Origin: Protula sp. h YS-2021
Lineage: Eukaryota > Annelida > Polychaeta > Sabellida > Serpulidae
Length of the DNA stretch: 64,000 nt
Reading direction: 5' to 3'
NCBI GenBank assembly: GCA_949752745.1
Contig: OX457028.1
Location: 22,180,352 to 22,244,351, forward strand
How positions within the stretch are numbered: position 1 is the stretch's first letter; every line of letters starts with the position of its first letter. The position numbers were made by a program, and so were the translations under genes. The notes under the pieces are model-generated. The model did no database searches, was not told the DNA's origin, and saw only the letters and a list, made by a program, of their open reading frames with translations. Of the stretch, positions 33,546 through 47,300 are shown in pieces.

Positions 33546-36480
33546 CTCACGCGCATAAACGCAAATTAAATGAACTTGCGCAGTAGTCAGATTTAACAAC
33601 CGCACATCTACGCAAGTTAAAGAAACATTTGCAGTAGTCCAAATTAAGTACTCCGCATCGATGCAAGTTAAATAAACATGCGCATTGGTCTGAAATGTGA
33701 ACTGCGCATCGACGGAAGATTAATAAAGATGCGAACTGGTCCAAAATAAACACCGCGCATCAACGCAGGTTAAAATAAACATGCGCACTGGTCCGAAAAA
33801 AAGAACTACGCTTCGACGTAAGTTGAATAGACATACGCAGTGGTCTGAAATGCGAACCGCGCATCAACGCAGCCTAAAGAAACATGCGCACTGGTCCGAA
33901 ATGGGAACCGCACATCGAGGCAAATTAAATAAACATGCGCAGTGGTCCGAAATGCGAACGGCGCATCAACGCAAGTTAAATAAATATGCGCACTGCTCTG
34001 AAATGAGAACCAGGCATCAACACAAGTTAAATAAACATGGGCAATGGCCTGAAATGCGAACCGCGCATCGACGGAAGTTAAATAAACATGCGATCCGGTC
34101 CAAAATAAGCACCGCACATCAACGCAAGTTAAACAAACATGCGCACTTGTCCCAAAAAAAGAACCACGCATCGACGCAAGTTGAATAGACATGCGCAGTG
34201 GTCTGAAATGAGAACCGCGCATCAACGCAAGTTAAATAAACATGCGCAGTGGTCCCAAGAAAGAACCATGAATCGACGCAAGTTGAATAGACATAAGAGT
34301 CGGGCATCGACGGGACTTAAACAAACATGCGTTCTGGTCTGAAACGCAAATCGCGCGTCAACGCAAGTTAAATGAACCTGCTCACTTGTCCCAAAATGCG
34401 AACTGCGCATCATCGTAACCTAAAGAAACAGATATACTGGTCCGAAATGCGAACCGGATATCAACGCAAATTAAATAAACATGCACACTGGTCCGAATTG
34501 CGAACCACACATAAGCCTAAGTTAAATAAACATTTGCATCGGTCCAAAATAAGTACCGATCATCAACACAAGTTAAATAAACATGCGCGCTGGTCCGAAT
34601 TGCGAACCGCACAGCAACACAAGCTAAATAAGCAAGCACACTGGACCAAAATAAGCACCTTGCATCAACGCAAGTTAAATAAACATGCGCACTATTTCGA
34701 AATGCGAACTGCCCATTAACGCAACTTAAATAACATGCGCACTATTCAAAATAAGAACTGCGCACCAACGCAACTTAAATAAACATGCGCACTGGTCCAG
34801 AATAAAAACCGCGCATCAACTCAAGTTAAAGAAATATGCGCATTGGCCTGAAATAAGAACCGCGCATCGACGCACATTAATAAACATACGCAGTGGTTCG
34901 AAATGCGAACTACGCGCCAACGTAAGTTAAATAATCATTTGCACTGGTCTAAAATAAGCACCGCGTATCAACGCAAGTTAAATAAACATTTGCACCGGTC
35001 CAAAATAAGTACCGATCATCAACACAAGTTAAATAAATATGCGCAATGGTCCAAAATGCGAACCACGCATCAACAAAAATTAAAAAAAAACATGCGCAAT
35101 GGTCTAAAATGCGAACCGCACGGCAACACAAGCTAAATAAGCAAGCACACTGGACCAAAATAAGCACCTTGCATCAACGCAAGTTAAATAAACATGCGCA
35201 CTATGTCGAAATGCGAACTGCCCATTAACGCAACTTAAATAACATGCGCACTATTCAAAATAAGAACTGCGCATCAACGCAACTTAAATAAACATGCGCA
35301 CTGGTCCAGAATAAGAACCGCGCATCAACTCAAGTTAAAGAAATATGCGCATTGGCCTGAAATAAGAACCGCGCATCGACGCACGTTAAATAAACATACG
35401 CAGTGGTTCGAAATGCGAACCACGCGCCAACGTAAGTTAAATAATCATTTGCACTGGTCTAAAATAAGCACCGCGTATCAACGCAAGTTAAATAAACATT
35501 TGCACCGGTCCAAAATAAGTACCGATCATCAACACAAGTTAAATAAATATGCGCAATGGTCCAAAATGCGAACCACGCATCAACAAAAATTAAAAAAAAA
35601 CATGCGCAATGGTCTAAAATGCGAACCGCACGGCAACACAAGCTAAATAAGCAAGCACACTGGACCAAAATAAGCACCTTGCATCAACGCAAGTTAAATA
35701 AACATGCGCACTATGTCGAAATGCGAACTGCCCATTAACGCAACTTAAATAACATGCGCACTATTCAAAATAAGAACTGCGCATCAACGCAACTTAAATA
35801 AACATGCGCACTGGTCCAGAATAAGAACCGCGCATCAACTCAAGTTAAAGAAATATGCGCATTGGCCTGAAATAAGAACCGCGCATCGACGCACGTTAAA
35901 TAAACATACGCAGTGGTTCGAAATGCGAACCACGCTCCAACGCAAGTTAAATAAACATTTGCACTGGTCCAAAATAAGCACTGCGCATCAACGCAAGTTA
36001 AATAAACATGCGCACTGGTCCGAAATTCGAACCGCGCATTAACGCAAGTTAAATAAACATGCGTAATGATCCGAAATTCGAACTGCTCATCAACGCAAGT
36101 TAAATAAACATGCACACTGGTCCAAAATGCAAACCGCGCACCAACGCAAGTTAAATAAACATAGGCACACGTCCAAAATAAGCACCGTGCATCAACGCAA
36201 GTTAAATAAACATGCAAACTGGTCCGAAATGCGAGCCGCGTATCAAGGCAACCTAAGAAAACTTGGGCTGTCCGAAATAAGTACCGCTCATCAACGCAAG
36301 TAAAATAAACATGCGCATTGGTATAGAATAAGAACCGCACATCAACGGAAGTTAAATAAACATGTGCACTGTTCCAAAATGGGAACCGCGCATCTACGCG
36401 AAATTAAATAAACATGCGCACTTGTCTGAATAAGAACCGCGCATCAAGGCAAGTTACATAAATATGCGCACTGGTCCGAA
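33546..36480. repeat. 51-bp minisatellite, about 57 units
   Basis: The unit carries GCGCATCAACGCAAGTTAAA, then TAAACATGCGCACTGGTCC and GAAATGCGAACC. Because 51 is a multiple of 3, long frames stay open on both strands and encode 17-residue repeats; these are not taken as genes. A block of about 510 bp (ten units) starting near 34880 is repeated almost base for base from about 35390, so the array has grown recently by copying a multi-unit block. Confidence 0.95.
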
Positions 36481-38029
36481 ATGCGAGCGTTGTTTGAAGG
36501 TATCTATGGCAGACTATCCTGTCTACCAGAGATACAAAAAATCTGTTTCCCATTTTTCTGGGAAAGAAATCTTTGTATGCATTTATCGGTCTATGTTCTG
36601 GTCCGGTGCTAAAGTAATTATTGGGCTAGCTCTTTGCCGTCTCATCTTTTGAAGCCCAATTTTTCAGGAAAATTCCCTTGCTCATGCACGCTGGAATTGG
36701 TTTTATTGCTTTTCGTAAGCTGGGACTTTGTCCTTGGACAAACTTGTTTTGTTCTGCTTTAATTTTTCGAGTGTGATTTAAATAAAAAAAAATAAAAATC
36801 CGATTTAAATAAAAAATTAAAAAAAAACATGATTTTTGTTTTAAATAGGATTTTTTCAGCCCTGATATATGATATCAAAACACGAAAATTTTTTTGCAAG
36901 TTTGCGGTTTGAAACTTTTAAAACGATAAAAGCGGATTTGAAAATATTTTAAATGACATGGTTTTAGGCGATTTGATATTCAACCAGGATCCATTTATAT
37001 TAGTCAATTTAGTTTTAAAAATTGACTTTTTCAGCTGACGAAAAAAAAGTAAAATTAACTGGAAACGTGGAAAATAGTTTTTTTTTAATTTTTAACAACA
37101 GTCAAATACGTGAAAATTAAAGAGCGTCGAGAATATATTTGTGGTGTTGGGAGTTTGCGTGAATGTGGCAAAATTGAAAGGTTTAAAGGTGTGGTGTTTA
37201 TTATTAAATTTAAGTAGAATTGATTGCAGTATTTTTCCCGGTCGGAAAGAAAGAATTTGCAAAATTTATTTGTTAAACTCCAAATTATTTCAGGTAGAGT
37301 GAGATAGAGGAGGGAGCAGAAATTAAAATTGACACGCCCAGATAAAAGGAATGTATCTCTTTTGTGAGGCTAGATTGAAAAATGATCTTCTTTCTCAACC
37401 CAATTTTTTAACACAATGATCCGGTCGGGGCAAGGTTTTATTATTGGAAGTTTTCAGGGCTTTTTCTGCATTCCGGGCCAACAATCCGGCAGGGCAGTCG
37501 ATTGCTTTTTTTTCACTCAATTTTTAGACATGGCTGAATAACTTCTTTTTTCTTTTTTTTTATTTGCGATTTTAGCGACCTGGACGGGGAATGAAAAACA
37601 AGGTTATTTTTTCCTCTATAGTTTCAGCTTCTTAGATCATCAATTTGAGGACATTCTTTGTTTGTTTGTTTGTTTTTGTTAGTTTTTTAAGTAGGAGCGT
37701 CGGTTGTATCAAAATGCCTGCGACACTTGATAGCATGTGTGTTAATATGCGCGTAAAAATACGTGGAGAAAGGCGGGAACAAAAAATTTAGCGATTTTTC
37801 AAGCTTGGCATTCCGCGTTTAGCGATGCTTTTAAAATGCTGTGGACACGCGTGGGAACCAGTGTATACGAGAGTGCCCTCCCCCCTCCTCAAATTAAAAC
37901 TGGCGTGTAAAGCCGATTAAAGGAAGGCACTCATTCGTAAAGGTTATCTGAGAAAAATAATCGACTCCAGCATCGTCGACTGTTTGAAAATAATCGACAC
38001 TTTCGCGGAGATTCGCAAATGATTCGCAA
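36481..38029. other. No feature recognised
   Basis: AT-rich with A/T homopolymers. GTAAGCTGGGACTTTGTCCTTGGACA near 36715-36740 resembles the GAGCTGGGGCATTGTCCATGGACA ends seen at 26680 and 46998. The first exon of the CHCHD1-like gene may lie here or further left but could not be identified. Confidence 0.4.
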
Positions 38030-38215
38030 ATAAATACAATCAAGAATTTGCAACCCCAGAACGAAATTAATGTTGAGGATATGTAAACTATTCAATAACA
38101 GAATTAAAAATTTCACCAACCGTCTGCCTTGTTTGATAGAATCGCAGTGCCAGTTCGTGTTTTGTTAATCTGTTATCACCTGGGCACCGTCATTTGACGG
38201 TCTTGTTCAAATGTT
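38030..38215 (+). repeat. Dispersed repeat before CHCHD1-like exon 2
   Basis: It is about 80% identical to 47060-47245 in the same orientation. Shared blocks include CAGAACGAAATTAA, GATATGTAAA, TTTCACCAAC and CACCTGGGCACCGTC.TTTGACGGTCTT. Each copy precedes one coding exon, by about 115 and 160 bp. Confidence 0.75.
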
Positions 38216-38330
38216 ACTACCACTTTTTGGAGATACTACAAGCCTTTGATACTTTATATACTAGATCTTGGCTTATCACAACGTTCCTAGACATTCTCGT
38301 TTAAGAACTGAAAATGTTTTGTGGTTTCAG

Positions 38331-41300
38331 AAAAAGCGTGTTTAATAGAAATGGCAAAGATGCTGGATTGCTTTGGTAAAAACGACTTAAGAGAGTCTGA
38401 ATGCGGCAGTGAAATTACTGAATACTTGACATGCGCCAAACTAGAAATTGTAAGTATTCTTGGACTGATAGACCAGAAGATGTACAGGCAGCTCCACCAG
38501 TGGAAGAAACTGGTAACTTGTTTTGAAAGCCATTTCAGTCCGCCCGACTGTCATCGGTGTGTTACGATATATGGTGTGCCTGTGTGCAGACAATACTTCA
38601 AAATGCTACTCCTCCGACATTTATGGTCCGATTGTTTGGAAATTTGACTGGAACGTCCCCTAGGCAGCCTTCCACACAGCTTCTAATTTTTTGCGATATA
38701 ACCAAAATTGACCCAAATATAGGCTCAAAATGCCAAATTTCAGCAAACAAAAGTACTACTTTTCCAACAAATCCAATCCGATTCCGTTGAAATGGTATGG
38801 GAATATTGCTCGCCAAGTTCTTGCATAAAGCTTGTATTTTGTTTGACGATTTGGCCCAAAACGCTCAAAGGTCACAAAAATAACAACAGACTACTACTTG
38901 ACTCTTCGTCAGCAATCGTAAGTTATATAGACCTGTTTGATGTAGTGTCGTCGCTTGTAAAGCAAGAGTTCGCGAGTTCTGTGCAGGGCGCAGTTTTTCA
39001 GCGTCTCCCTCGATAGGTATTACAGACCATATTTATAGTTCTTCCTCCACATAAGTAATCCATGTAGTATACATTGCCATATTCTGCATTAGTTCATCAG
39101 TTAGTGGTTCAGAATTGGAAGGTCTATACTTTTAATTACAATCAGGGCATAAAGTTTATGGGATCCCGGGGACCCCTGATAATCGGCTCGGGACCCCTCG
39201 AGTTTGACCCTGGGGTCCCGCGTTCTCTTGCAACTGTTCAGTATCACCGGTAAGATCGAAATTTTTCTTTTTAGGCCCCAACCCCTGAAAGGGGAGGGGC
39301 CTAATGAGTTACCTTCTGTCCGTCTGTCCGTCAACATTTGTTTTGTAGAGTTTGTCCGCGCCTGTTCTCCGCAACGATATGGCGTATGATTTTGTTACCC
39401 TACACAATGAAAATATATATATTACAGATGTGCCTTTTCAAATTATTGTTGAAATCGACAAAAAAATGACCAAATTAGGACTTGTTAAATTTATGCGTTA
39501 ACTTAGTATAGAGATAGAGTTTTGTCCGCGACAGTTCTCGAAAGCTATTAGGCACCAGCTGTTGTTACCTTGCATAGTGGGAGTATATATATTGCAGATG
39601 TGCCTTTTGGTATTATTGTTGAAATCGGCGAAAAATTGACCAAATTAGGACTTGTTAAAACTGGGCAAAATTTATGCGTTCACTTAGCATAGAGATTGAG
39701 TTTTGTCCACGACAGTTCTCGAAAGCTATTAGGCACATGCTTTTGTTACCTTGCATAGTGGAAATATATGTATTGCAGATGTGCCTTTTCGTATTATTGT
39801 TGAAATCGGCGAAAAATTGATCAAATTAGGACTTGTTAATGTTTTTCAGGCGATTCTGTCTGCGAATTGGAGGGGGGGGGGGGGGGGGGGGTTGGGGCCA
39901 TGTGTTTTTCCTAAATATTTTCTTGTTTGTGGTGAGAATTGGTACTTTTGTGATTTGCATGATATCACTAATCGCATTTATTTTTGTTGCAGTAAAATTG
40001 ATTTTATAGCATTTAACTTTTTTTATTGCCCAAAAATGTCGGGACCCCACCACTTTACCTCGTGAACCCTTGTTTCAGAGGTCGGGGTCCCGCGGGACCC
40101 CGAGCTGAAAAGTAAACTTTTTGCCCTGACAATCATCCCGAGTTTAAAACAAGCAATAATGTCAATATATATGTGCACATTGGAAACCGACTTGAAGAAA
40201 ATTCCCCCAAAACAATGGGTATATAAGTAAGTATATAAAAATCTTTTCTTACTTACCTCCTTACTTCATTACTTATTCACTCACTTATTTACTTGTTGAC
40301 TTACTTACCCGTTTACCTGCTCACTTTTGTGCTTACACTCTCACTCATTCACTCACTTGCTTAGTTAGAACTTCAGTGGTGTAAAATTTTTGTTATCGGC
40401 AAAAAAAAAACAAAAAAAACGCACACACACACACACACAGTACTGTCCCACAGATCCGGTCCGATTCAACATTGTCCGTGAGTTCTTCTACCAAGTCCAA
40501 ATTTTTTGTAAAAAGTGATAGATTTCTCCTTTGCGCTGCTGGCCACTTTGTCCTCGGACATCCTTGTAACACGGTATTATTTAAAATAACGATTCTGAAG
40601 CAAATAAGAAACCAGATATTTTTGGTAGGCTATTCCGGAATAGACTACCGATAAATCGAATGTCACAGAAATCAATATTGCTTCATTTTTCTTATACCAA
40701 AGGGTGAAAATAAGTTGAACAATGCAAATTCTTATCTTTTGGCAAAAGGAAAATCAAAATACTGAAAAATTGAATTTACATTTGGATGTTTATTAAAATG
40801 TCGGTAGTTCAGTGTTGGATAGCCTATTGAAATTTAAAATTTGTTTTATTTTATTTTTAGTTTCAATTTTTTCATATTTTTCTATTTATAAGGCAAGAGA
40901 ATAATTTGTTTCTATAGCCTGCAACATAAAATGATGAAATAGTGAAAAAAACTTGATTTCTGTGAGATTCGATTTAGCGGTAGTCTATTCCGGAAAAGCC
41001 CACAAGAAAATATATGGTTTCTTATTTGCTTCAGAATTCTTATTTTAAACAATATCGTGTTGATAATTCTAACAATGTCTGCGCGTAATTTCGTGAGTTG
41101 TCATCTTCGCATGTTTTCTCTGGAGAAACTTAAGTCTTTCTTGCTCTTTTTGGGTTGCTGGTTTTGGTGTATCCAGGCTCCTAATGGTGAGGTAATTCGT
41201 GGTTTGTATACCGCAAGCGACTTGCAGATACGCAAAAACCGACGGGTTATGTGAATTTGAATTTGTACGAATTTGAATATGAATTTGTGCGCCGTGTGTG

Positions 41301-44300
41301 GCAGACGTGGGTTTTGAATACTGTCAAAGTTTCTAAGTTTTTTTCCGAAAAATCTTTATGAAAGGTTGGAAAATAACCTCATTGCCTTGTAATTTTATGT
41401 AAAGGTGGCACAAATTACTACCTACTATTACTTTTTTTTTGGCAGATCGCCAGAAATTGGAGGAAATATTGGTCAAAATTCGATTAAAACGTACACCCTC
41501 CTATGCTTTTAATGGAAACGTGCAAATAAGGGTCCATCTGGCTTTTAATTTTTTTGGCTGTTCACCAAAAATTGGTGTAAATATTGGCGCTAAAAGTTTT
41601 TTTCCTAAAAACATTAAGTATAGGTAGCTGGAATTACTGCGCACCTGTCCGTTACTTCTTTTGATTGGCCAAAAAAAAAAAAAGTGGCAGAAATATTGGC
41701 GGAAAAAATATCAGTAAAATGTTAACTTACGCAACAGAAATGGCCTTACTGTCTTCGAGTTTTGGTTAAAGATAGTGCTCATTGGTACCTGGCTATTACT
41801 GTTTTTCATAATTCCGAAAAATTTGCGCAAATATTGGCGAATACCAATTCTTGCTAAAATCGTTACCAACGCTAGGGATATAATGTTACCGTCTTAAAAT
41901 TTTGAATTATCGAAGCAGAAATTAGTACCTATCTGGCTATAACTTTTTTGGTGATTCGCCAAAAAAAATTATTGAAAATGCAACTGGCTCTAGGTATTTG
42001 GTCTCAATCTCTTGAAATTCTGATTAAAAGTGGCATGCTTTAGTACCCACCTAGCTTTTACGTTTTTACGTGATTCGTGTAAAATTGGTGGAAATATTAG
42101 CCAAAAGCAATTTTCATGAAAACGAATCTCCCCCTAGGACTTAAATGGAAACGTCCTAAAATTTTGATTGAAGGTAGTGGTATATATGTCCACTTGGCTA
42201 TTATTTTTTGGCGATCCGAAAATAAAAATTGGCCGAAACACGTGGCTATTACTTTTTTTGGCGATTCGCCAAAAATTGGCGGACATATTGGCGATAAAGC
42301 ATTTTGCATTCAAATGTGGACGGACACCAAGTACATAGCCTTTTTGTCTTGAAACTAGATGCTGTCAGAGAGCAGCGGGATCCCCCGTGAAACTCGTCAC
42401 AATAAATTAATAACTATACGCCATTTCATTAAGTTTCCTTGACAGTTAAGCCCATTTTCAGAGGACTGTAATTTCGGTAATTTCCAATCGACCAACTGTA
42501 AACTGGACGTAGCCAATCTTTATTCTCTAATTATTGCGTAATTGAAAGAACAATTGCTCTTACGTGATTCCTTTATAGCCAAGTGGACTCCACAAGGTAC
42601 CCTCTGTGACGCGAAAGCGTTAGTTTTCAGAGGGTTTTAATTTCGACAATTTTCGATCGATCAAACTGAAAGTTTGATGTTGCACATCTTCATTCCTCAT
42701 TTATTTGATATAAGAAAGAATAATAGCTCTCACATGATTCCTTAATAGTGAAGTGGACTCAACAAGGCACCTTCTGTGACACGAAAATTTAGCTGATTTT
42801 CAGAGGGCTGCAATTTTGACAATTTTTGATCGATCAAACTGAAACCTTGACATTGCATTTATACATACCTTAAAGATTGCATATATGAAAAAATGATAGC
42901 TACAGTAAAACCTCTGTTTAGTGAACACTTTTGGGACCGGGAAAAATGTTCATTATACCGGGGTGTTCATTAAATAGGTATTTTATTTTTAGGATCGGAC
43001 TTTCGCGGAAATTTTTCAAAACAAAGGTTAAAGACACAATTGATAACTAGTTTACCTTTGAATTCACATTTTCAATCAGCTGCTTATTGAAACCAAGTAA
43101 TTTCTATCCTTAAAATATAGAGCTGTCTATAGTCTTCAAAATTATTTTTATAGATAGTCCAGCTTGTTTCTACACAATGTACAATTCTACTCGGATGGTT
43201 TTTCAACGCGAAGAAGTCACGTAAGGCAGATTCCATGTCGATCACAGCATTGAACGCTTTACTGTCCACGGTAGCAAATGACTTGATAATCTCGATCAAG
43301 TTCAGCACGTCCCGTATGGTTGGGCATGTGATTTCCTGCTGTTTTGCATCGTTCTGTGCGTCATCCATGCAGTTCACAGACAGGAGATCAGATTCCCAAT
43401 TCTCACTGTCTCCAAGGTGGACGTCTGTGTCGTTCTCTATGGCGAGGTATTCAGCAGCTGTCAACGGTTCACATCGCAAAGCAGCTGAGGTGTCCGAAAC
43501 CAATTATTCCAGTTGTTGATCACATGAATCTGGCTACTTCGTCAGGCATGAAAACGCGTCGAAAAACTTGAATCCACATGGGGCGAAACACTTCTGGATT
43601 GTGCTGGGGTCGACACCGGACCATGCGTCACTTATCCAATGTACTGCATTCGAAACGCTCACTGTTCGAACTGCACCTGCACCGGAATCACACGATTCAG
43701 TCTTTGCTAAGATCGACTGACAAAGGCGTCTTCTTTAACCGCTTTCCAAGGCCTTGATAATCCCTTGATCCATTGGCTTAAGTTCCGAAGTACAGTTTGC
43801 GGGAAAAAAATTGATGCACGCATTGGACAATTGGAGAGATGCGTGGCTTGTTGCATTACCCAAGAACAGAATTATTTTCCGGCCATTTTCATTTTTTTGT
43901 TAAGGTCCTACAGCCATTCGCCAAAATTGCACTCGTCATCCAGGCCTTTTTATTGGCCTTCTACGTTACAGGAAATTAACTCATATCCTTGTGTTTGAAA
44001 GACCTTGGCTTTAAACTCTTTCCGATCACGAGCGGTTTCAATTTTTCTGTTCCAGACATGTTTGCTCCCAAAAGCACAGTAATGTGTTCTTTGGACACTT
44101 TAGTTCCCTGGCCTGATTCAGATGGCATCACTAAGGACTTGTTGGGAACAGCCCTACAGAACAATCCTGTTTTATCACAGTTGAAAATGTCATCAGCACT
44201 ATATTCGTCAGTGATTTCATCCAGTCTGTGTTTCCAGGTTGCCACAGTTTCGGGATTAACTCCCGCATTTCCTCCACTTAACACTTTAAACCGCATATTG

Positions 44301-47300
44301 TGTCTATTTAGAAAGCGTTCCAGCCACCCATTGGAGGCTTTAAAGTGATTCAAGCCATGATCCTTAGCGATTTCCTATGCCTTTTCCTGAGTCAACGGTC
44401 CCGAAACATGCATATTCTTTCAACGAGCAGTCACAAACCAATCTCAAACCATAGGATTAACATCGTCCATGGTTGATTTCTTTATCCGTTTCACAGTTGA
44501 GGAATAATTTTCATCAGCCAAATCTTCAAGTTTTCGTTTGATTTGACAATTCCATTGACAGCCCCAACGGACATTCCGAATTTCACTGCCACATCTCTTT
44601 TGACTTTTCAATTTTGTTTCTTTCAAAACTTCAAGTTTTTCAGCACTAGTCAAGATTTTTCTTTTTTGGAAGTCATTATGTCCAACTCATTAAATTTCCG
44701 ATCAGTAAACAACAATAAACGTGTTTTAATTGTTGACTACTTAAAAAAAAAACACTTAGGTATTTATAGGAATTTGACCAGACCGTCTCACAAAGCACAG
44801 TCCATTGTTAGTGCGTTTGACCGCCCTATCTCAGGTGCCGGCATGTGTCGTTGTTACATTATGTACATAGAGACATATGTTTTAAACACCCAATTGTTTA
44901 GGGGCGCATCACAAAAAGAGCTCGAACTGAGTAGCAGCAATTAATCCCCTGAGTGACTTCAGCAATGCAATAACCCGACTGGTAAACATGCCTGCTGCTG
45001 GCGCCGGAGGAAGTGTTCATTATTTACAATATCGGGGTGTACAGTCATTAGAATAGACCAGCCTCGGTGGCCTAGTGCTTAGACTGTCCGCCTCGAAACT
45101 GGAAGATCATGGGTTCAAACCCTGGTCGGATCATACCTAAGACTTTAAAATTGGGACTCCTCCTTGCTACCCTGCGAGCCACTCAACATGTAAGGGTTAG
45201 AAGGGCTGGAATGCCCCATTTCAGTATGATGTGGCAGGGGGGTCCCGACATGACCATAGCAGTTGAAAGGGATCTAAAGAACAATACAATACAATACAAT
45301 ACAAAAGGGCTAAATTTTCCAATAGTTAAGCCAATGGGGAAATTTGGGACCGAGAAATAATGTTCATTATCTGGGGGGGGGGGGGGGGGGGGAAAGGGGG
45401 GGGGGTCATTAAATAGGGATGTTCACTTGAAGAGTTTTCTGTATTACATGATTCCTTAATAGAGAAGTGGACTCCACAAGGTACACTCGAAAGCGTCAAT
45501 TCAGGTAATTTTCAGAGGGCTGTAATTTTGACAATTTTTGATCGATCTAACTGAAACATTAACGTTGCACATATACATACACTAAAGATTGCATGTATGA
45601 AAGAATAATAGCTCTTACATAATTCCTTAATAGAGAAATGGACTCCACAAGGTACCCTCGAAAGCTTCAATGTAGGCAATTTTCAGAGGTCAGTAATTTT
45701 GACAATTTTTGATCGATCTAACTGAAACATTGACGATGCACATATACATACACTAAAGATTGCATTATGAAAGAATAATAGCTCTTACATAATTCCTTAA
45801 TAGAGAAATGGACTCCACAAGGTACCCTCGAAAGCGTCAATTTAGGCAATTTTCAGAGGTCTGTAATTTTGACAATCTTTGATCGATCTAATTGACACCT
45901 ACATTATTAACTATATGAATGATAAGCTCTGAGCACTTTAGTTAATAGAGAAGTAGACTCCACAAGGTACTTACCATCAAGTGGGGCAGACGGAAAGACA
46001 GACGGACAAGGTCAAACCTATATCCTTCCGTTTCACGGGGGAAATTAGGTTACAGGTTATACATGAATCCGGGACAGAAGGGCCTTGAACAAAAGGGCCT
46101 TGGACATAAGGGCCTTCCCCAAAACGGCCTTTTCCCAAGGGCCTTTCCCAAAACGGCCCTAAATAAAAAGTTGGACAAAAGGGCCTTGAGAAATGGTTCT
46201 CAAAATTATTTTTATTTTTTTTTGTGTGATAAAATAACTTCAAAAACAAAGTTTATTGATTTTATTGCCTGATTCATCGAGACAAATTTTTGGCTGTCCT
46301 TTATTACTTTGTCTTATATCCATTGCTGTTTGTCACAGTTCAGATAAAGACCTCAAATTCAGAAATCGTATATCGGCAAGACACACACGCCAACGGTATC
46401 CCGACAATTTATCTAATTTAGATGAATTGTCGTACCCCCTCATTTAGATGAATTGTCGATAGATGAACTGTCGCTAGATGAATTGTCGTGGATTCCACGC
46501 CAACATCATCCGGCTTAGCGCATGTGTTTAAACAGCACATTGCAGAGAAACGAAACAAAGGACAGAGATTATATTTTGTGGCACAATGACTCCGAAATCT
46601 GGCATCTAAAGACAATGATGGGAAGTAACTGAAAGAATCTTTACAATGAGTAAAATATCAAGGCAGTGATTGGTACAAACAGGGATTAACCTGTGGCACA
46701 GTGCTTCGGAAATCTCAAGAGAGTGATGGGGAGTAATTGAAACAAAACATGAAGGCAGTTATCTTTAAAAACACAATGGAGTTTGTATTTTTTTACTTGT
46801 TATTTTATTACATATTTTACTAAATAATTAAAACTCAAAATCCTAGAAAAAATTCTCAAGGCCCTTTTGTCCAACTTTTCATTTAGGGCCGTTTTTGGAA
46901 AGGCCGTTTTGGGAAAGGCCCTTATGTCCGAGGCCCTTTTGTCCAAGGCCCTTCTGTCTGGATACCGTTATACATTTATGTCATAATTCTTTACATCAGC
47001 ATTCGCGAGCTGGGGCATTGTCCATGGACAATCTTGTTCAACTGTGATGTCGTTGGAGGAATGAACACAAGCTAGAATTTGCAGTCCAGAACGAAATTAA
47101 AGTGGGGGATATGTAAAATATTTAATAATAAAATTACGATTTTCACCAACTGCCTGCGGTACTTTGATAGAAGAGGAGTGCAAGTTCGTATTCTGTTAAT
47201 CTGAAGCCACCTGGGCACCGTCCCTTGACGGTCTTATTTCTTGCAAAATATGGTTTAATTATGTATAAAATTTATGTAACACCTACAGGTTGCTATTTTG

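Larger units (their letters stand above)
42903..45441 (-). mobile_element. Tigger/pogo-type DNA transposon, TA flanked
   Basis: TA precedes the left end (42901-42902) and follows the right end (45442-45443), the target duplication of Tc1/mariner/pogo elements. The left end reads CAGTAAAACCTCTGTTTAGT; the right end on the opposite strand reads CAGAAAACTCTTCAAGTGAA. Both are followed by GAACA-type and ATTTAATGA motifs. Inside, on the minus strand, is a broken Tigger-type transposase. A SINE has inserted at 45060-45305, and a G run lies at about 45374-45393. Length is 2.5 kb. Confidence 0.85.
42459..45975. repeat. 170-bp tandem repeat, split by a Tigger transposon
   Basis: Units carry TTTTCAGAGGGCTGTAATTT, GACAATTTTTGATCGATCTAACTG, AATAATAGCTCTTACATAATTCC and GTGGACTCCACAAGGTACC. 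Landmarks fall near 42459, 42635 and 42796, then 45512, 45682 and 45852. Removing 42903-45441 plus one TA puts the flanks back in register (42796 to 45512 becomes about 175 bp). Confidence 0.85.

Noticed and set aside
33781..36340. Many ORFs on both strands with 17-residue repeats (histidine/lysine-rich or Cys/Phe-rich)
   Set aside because: They come from the 51-bp minisatellite whose length is a multiple of three; both strands are open at once, and units drift without codon bias.
33546..36480. Possible CRISPR-like repeat array
   Set aside because: The genome is eukaryotic, units are contiguous with no unique spacers, and no cas genes are present.
38321..38647. ORF starting at a GTG at 38321
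   Set aside because: It begins in intron sequence before the TTTCAG acceptor and reads through the GTAAGT donor. Only 38331-38449 is coding.
39837..40053. Pro-rich minus-strand ORF
   Set aside because: The proline string is the complement of a G homopolymer inside a transposon.
43235..44348. Plus-strand ORFs across the Tigger
   Set aside because: They are shadows of the minus-strand transposase, whose DDE-region motifs are recognisable.
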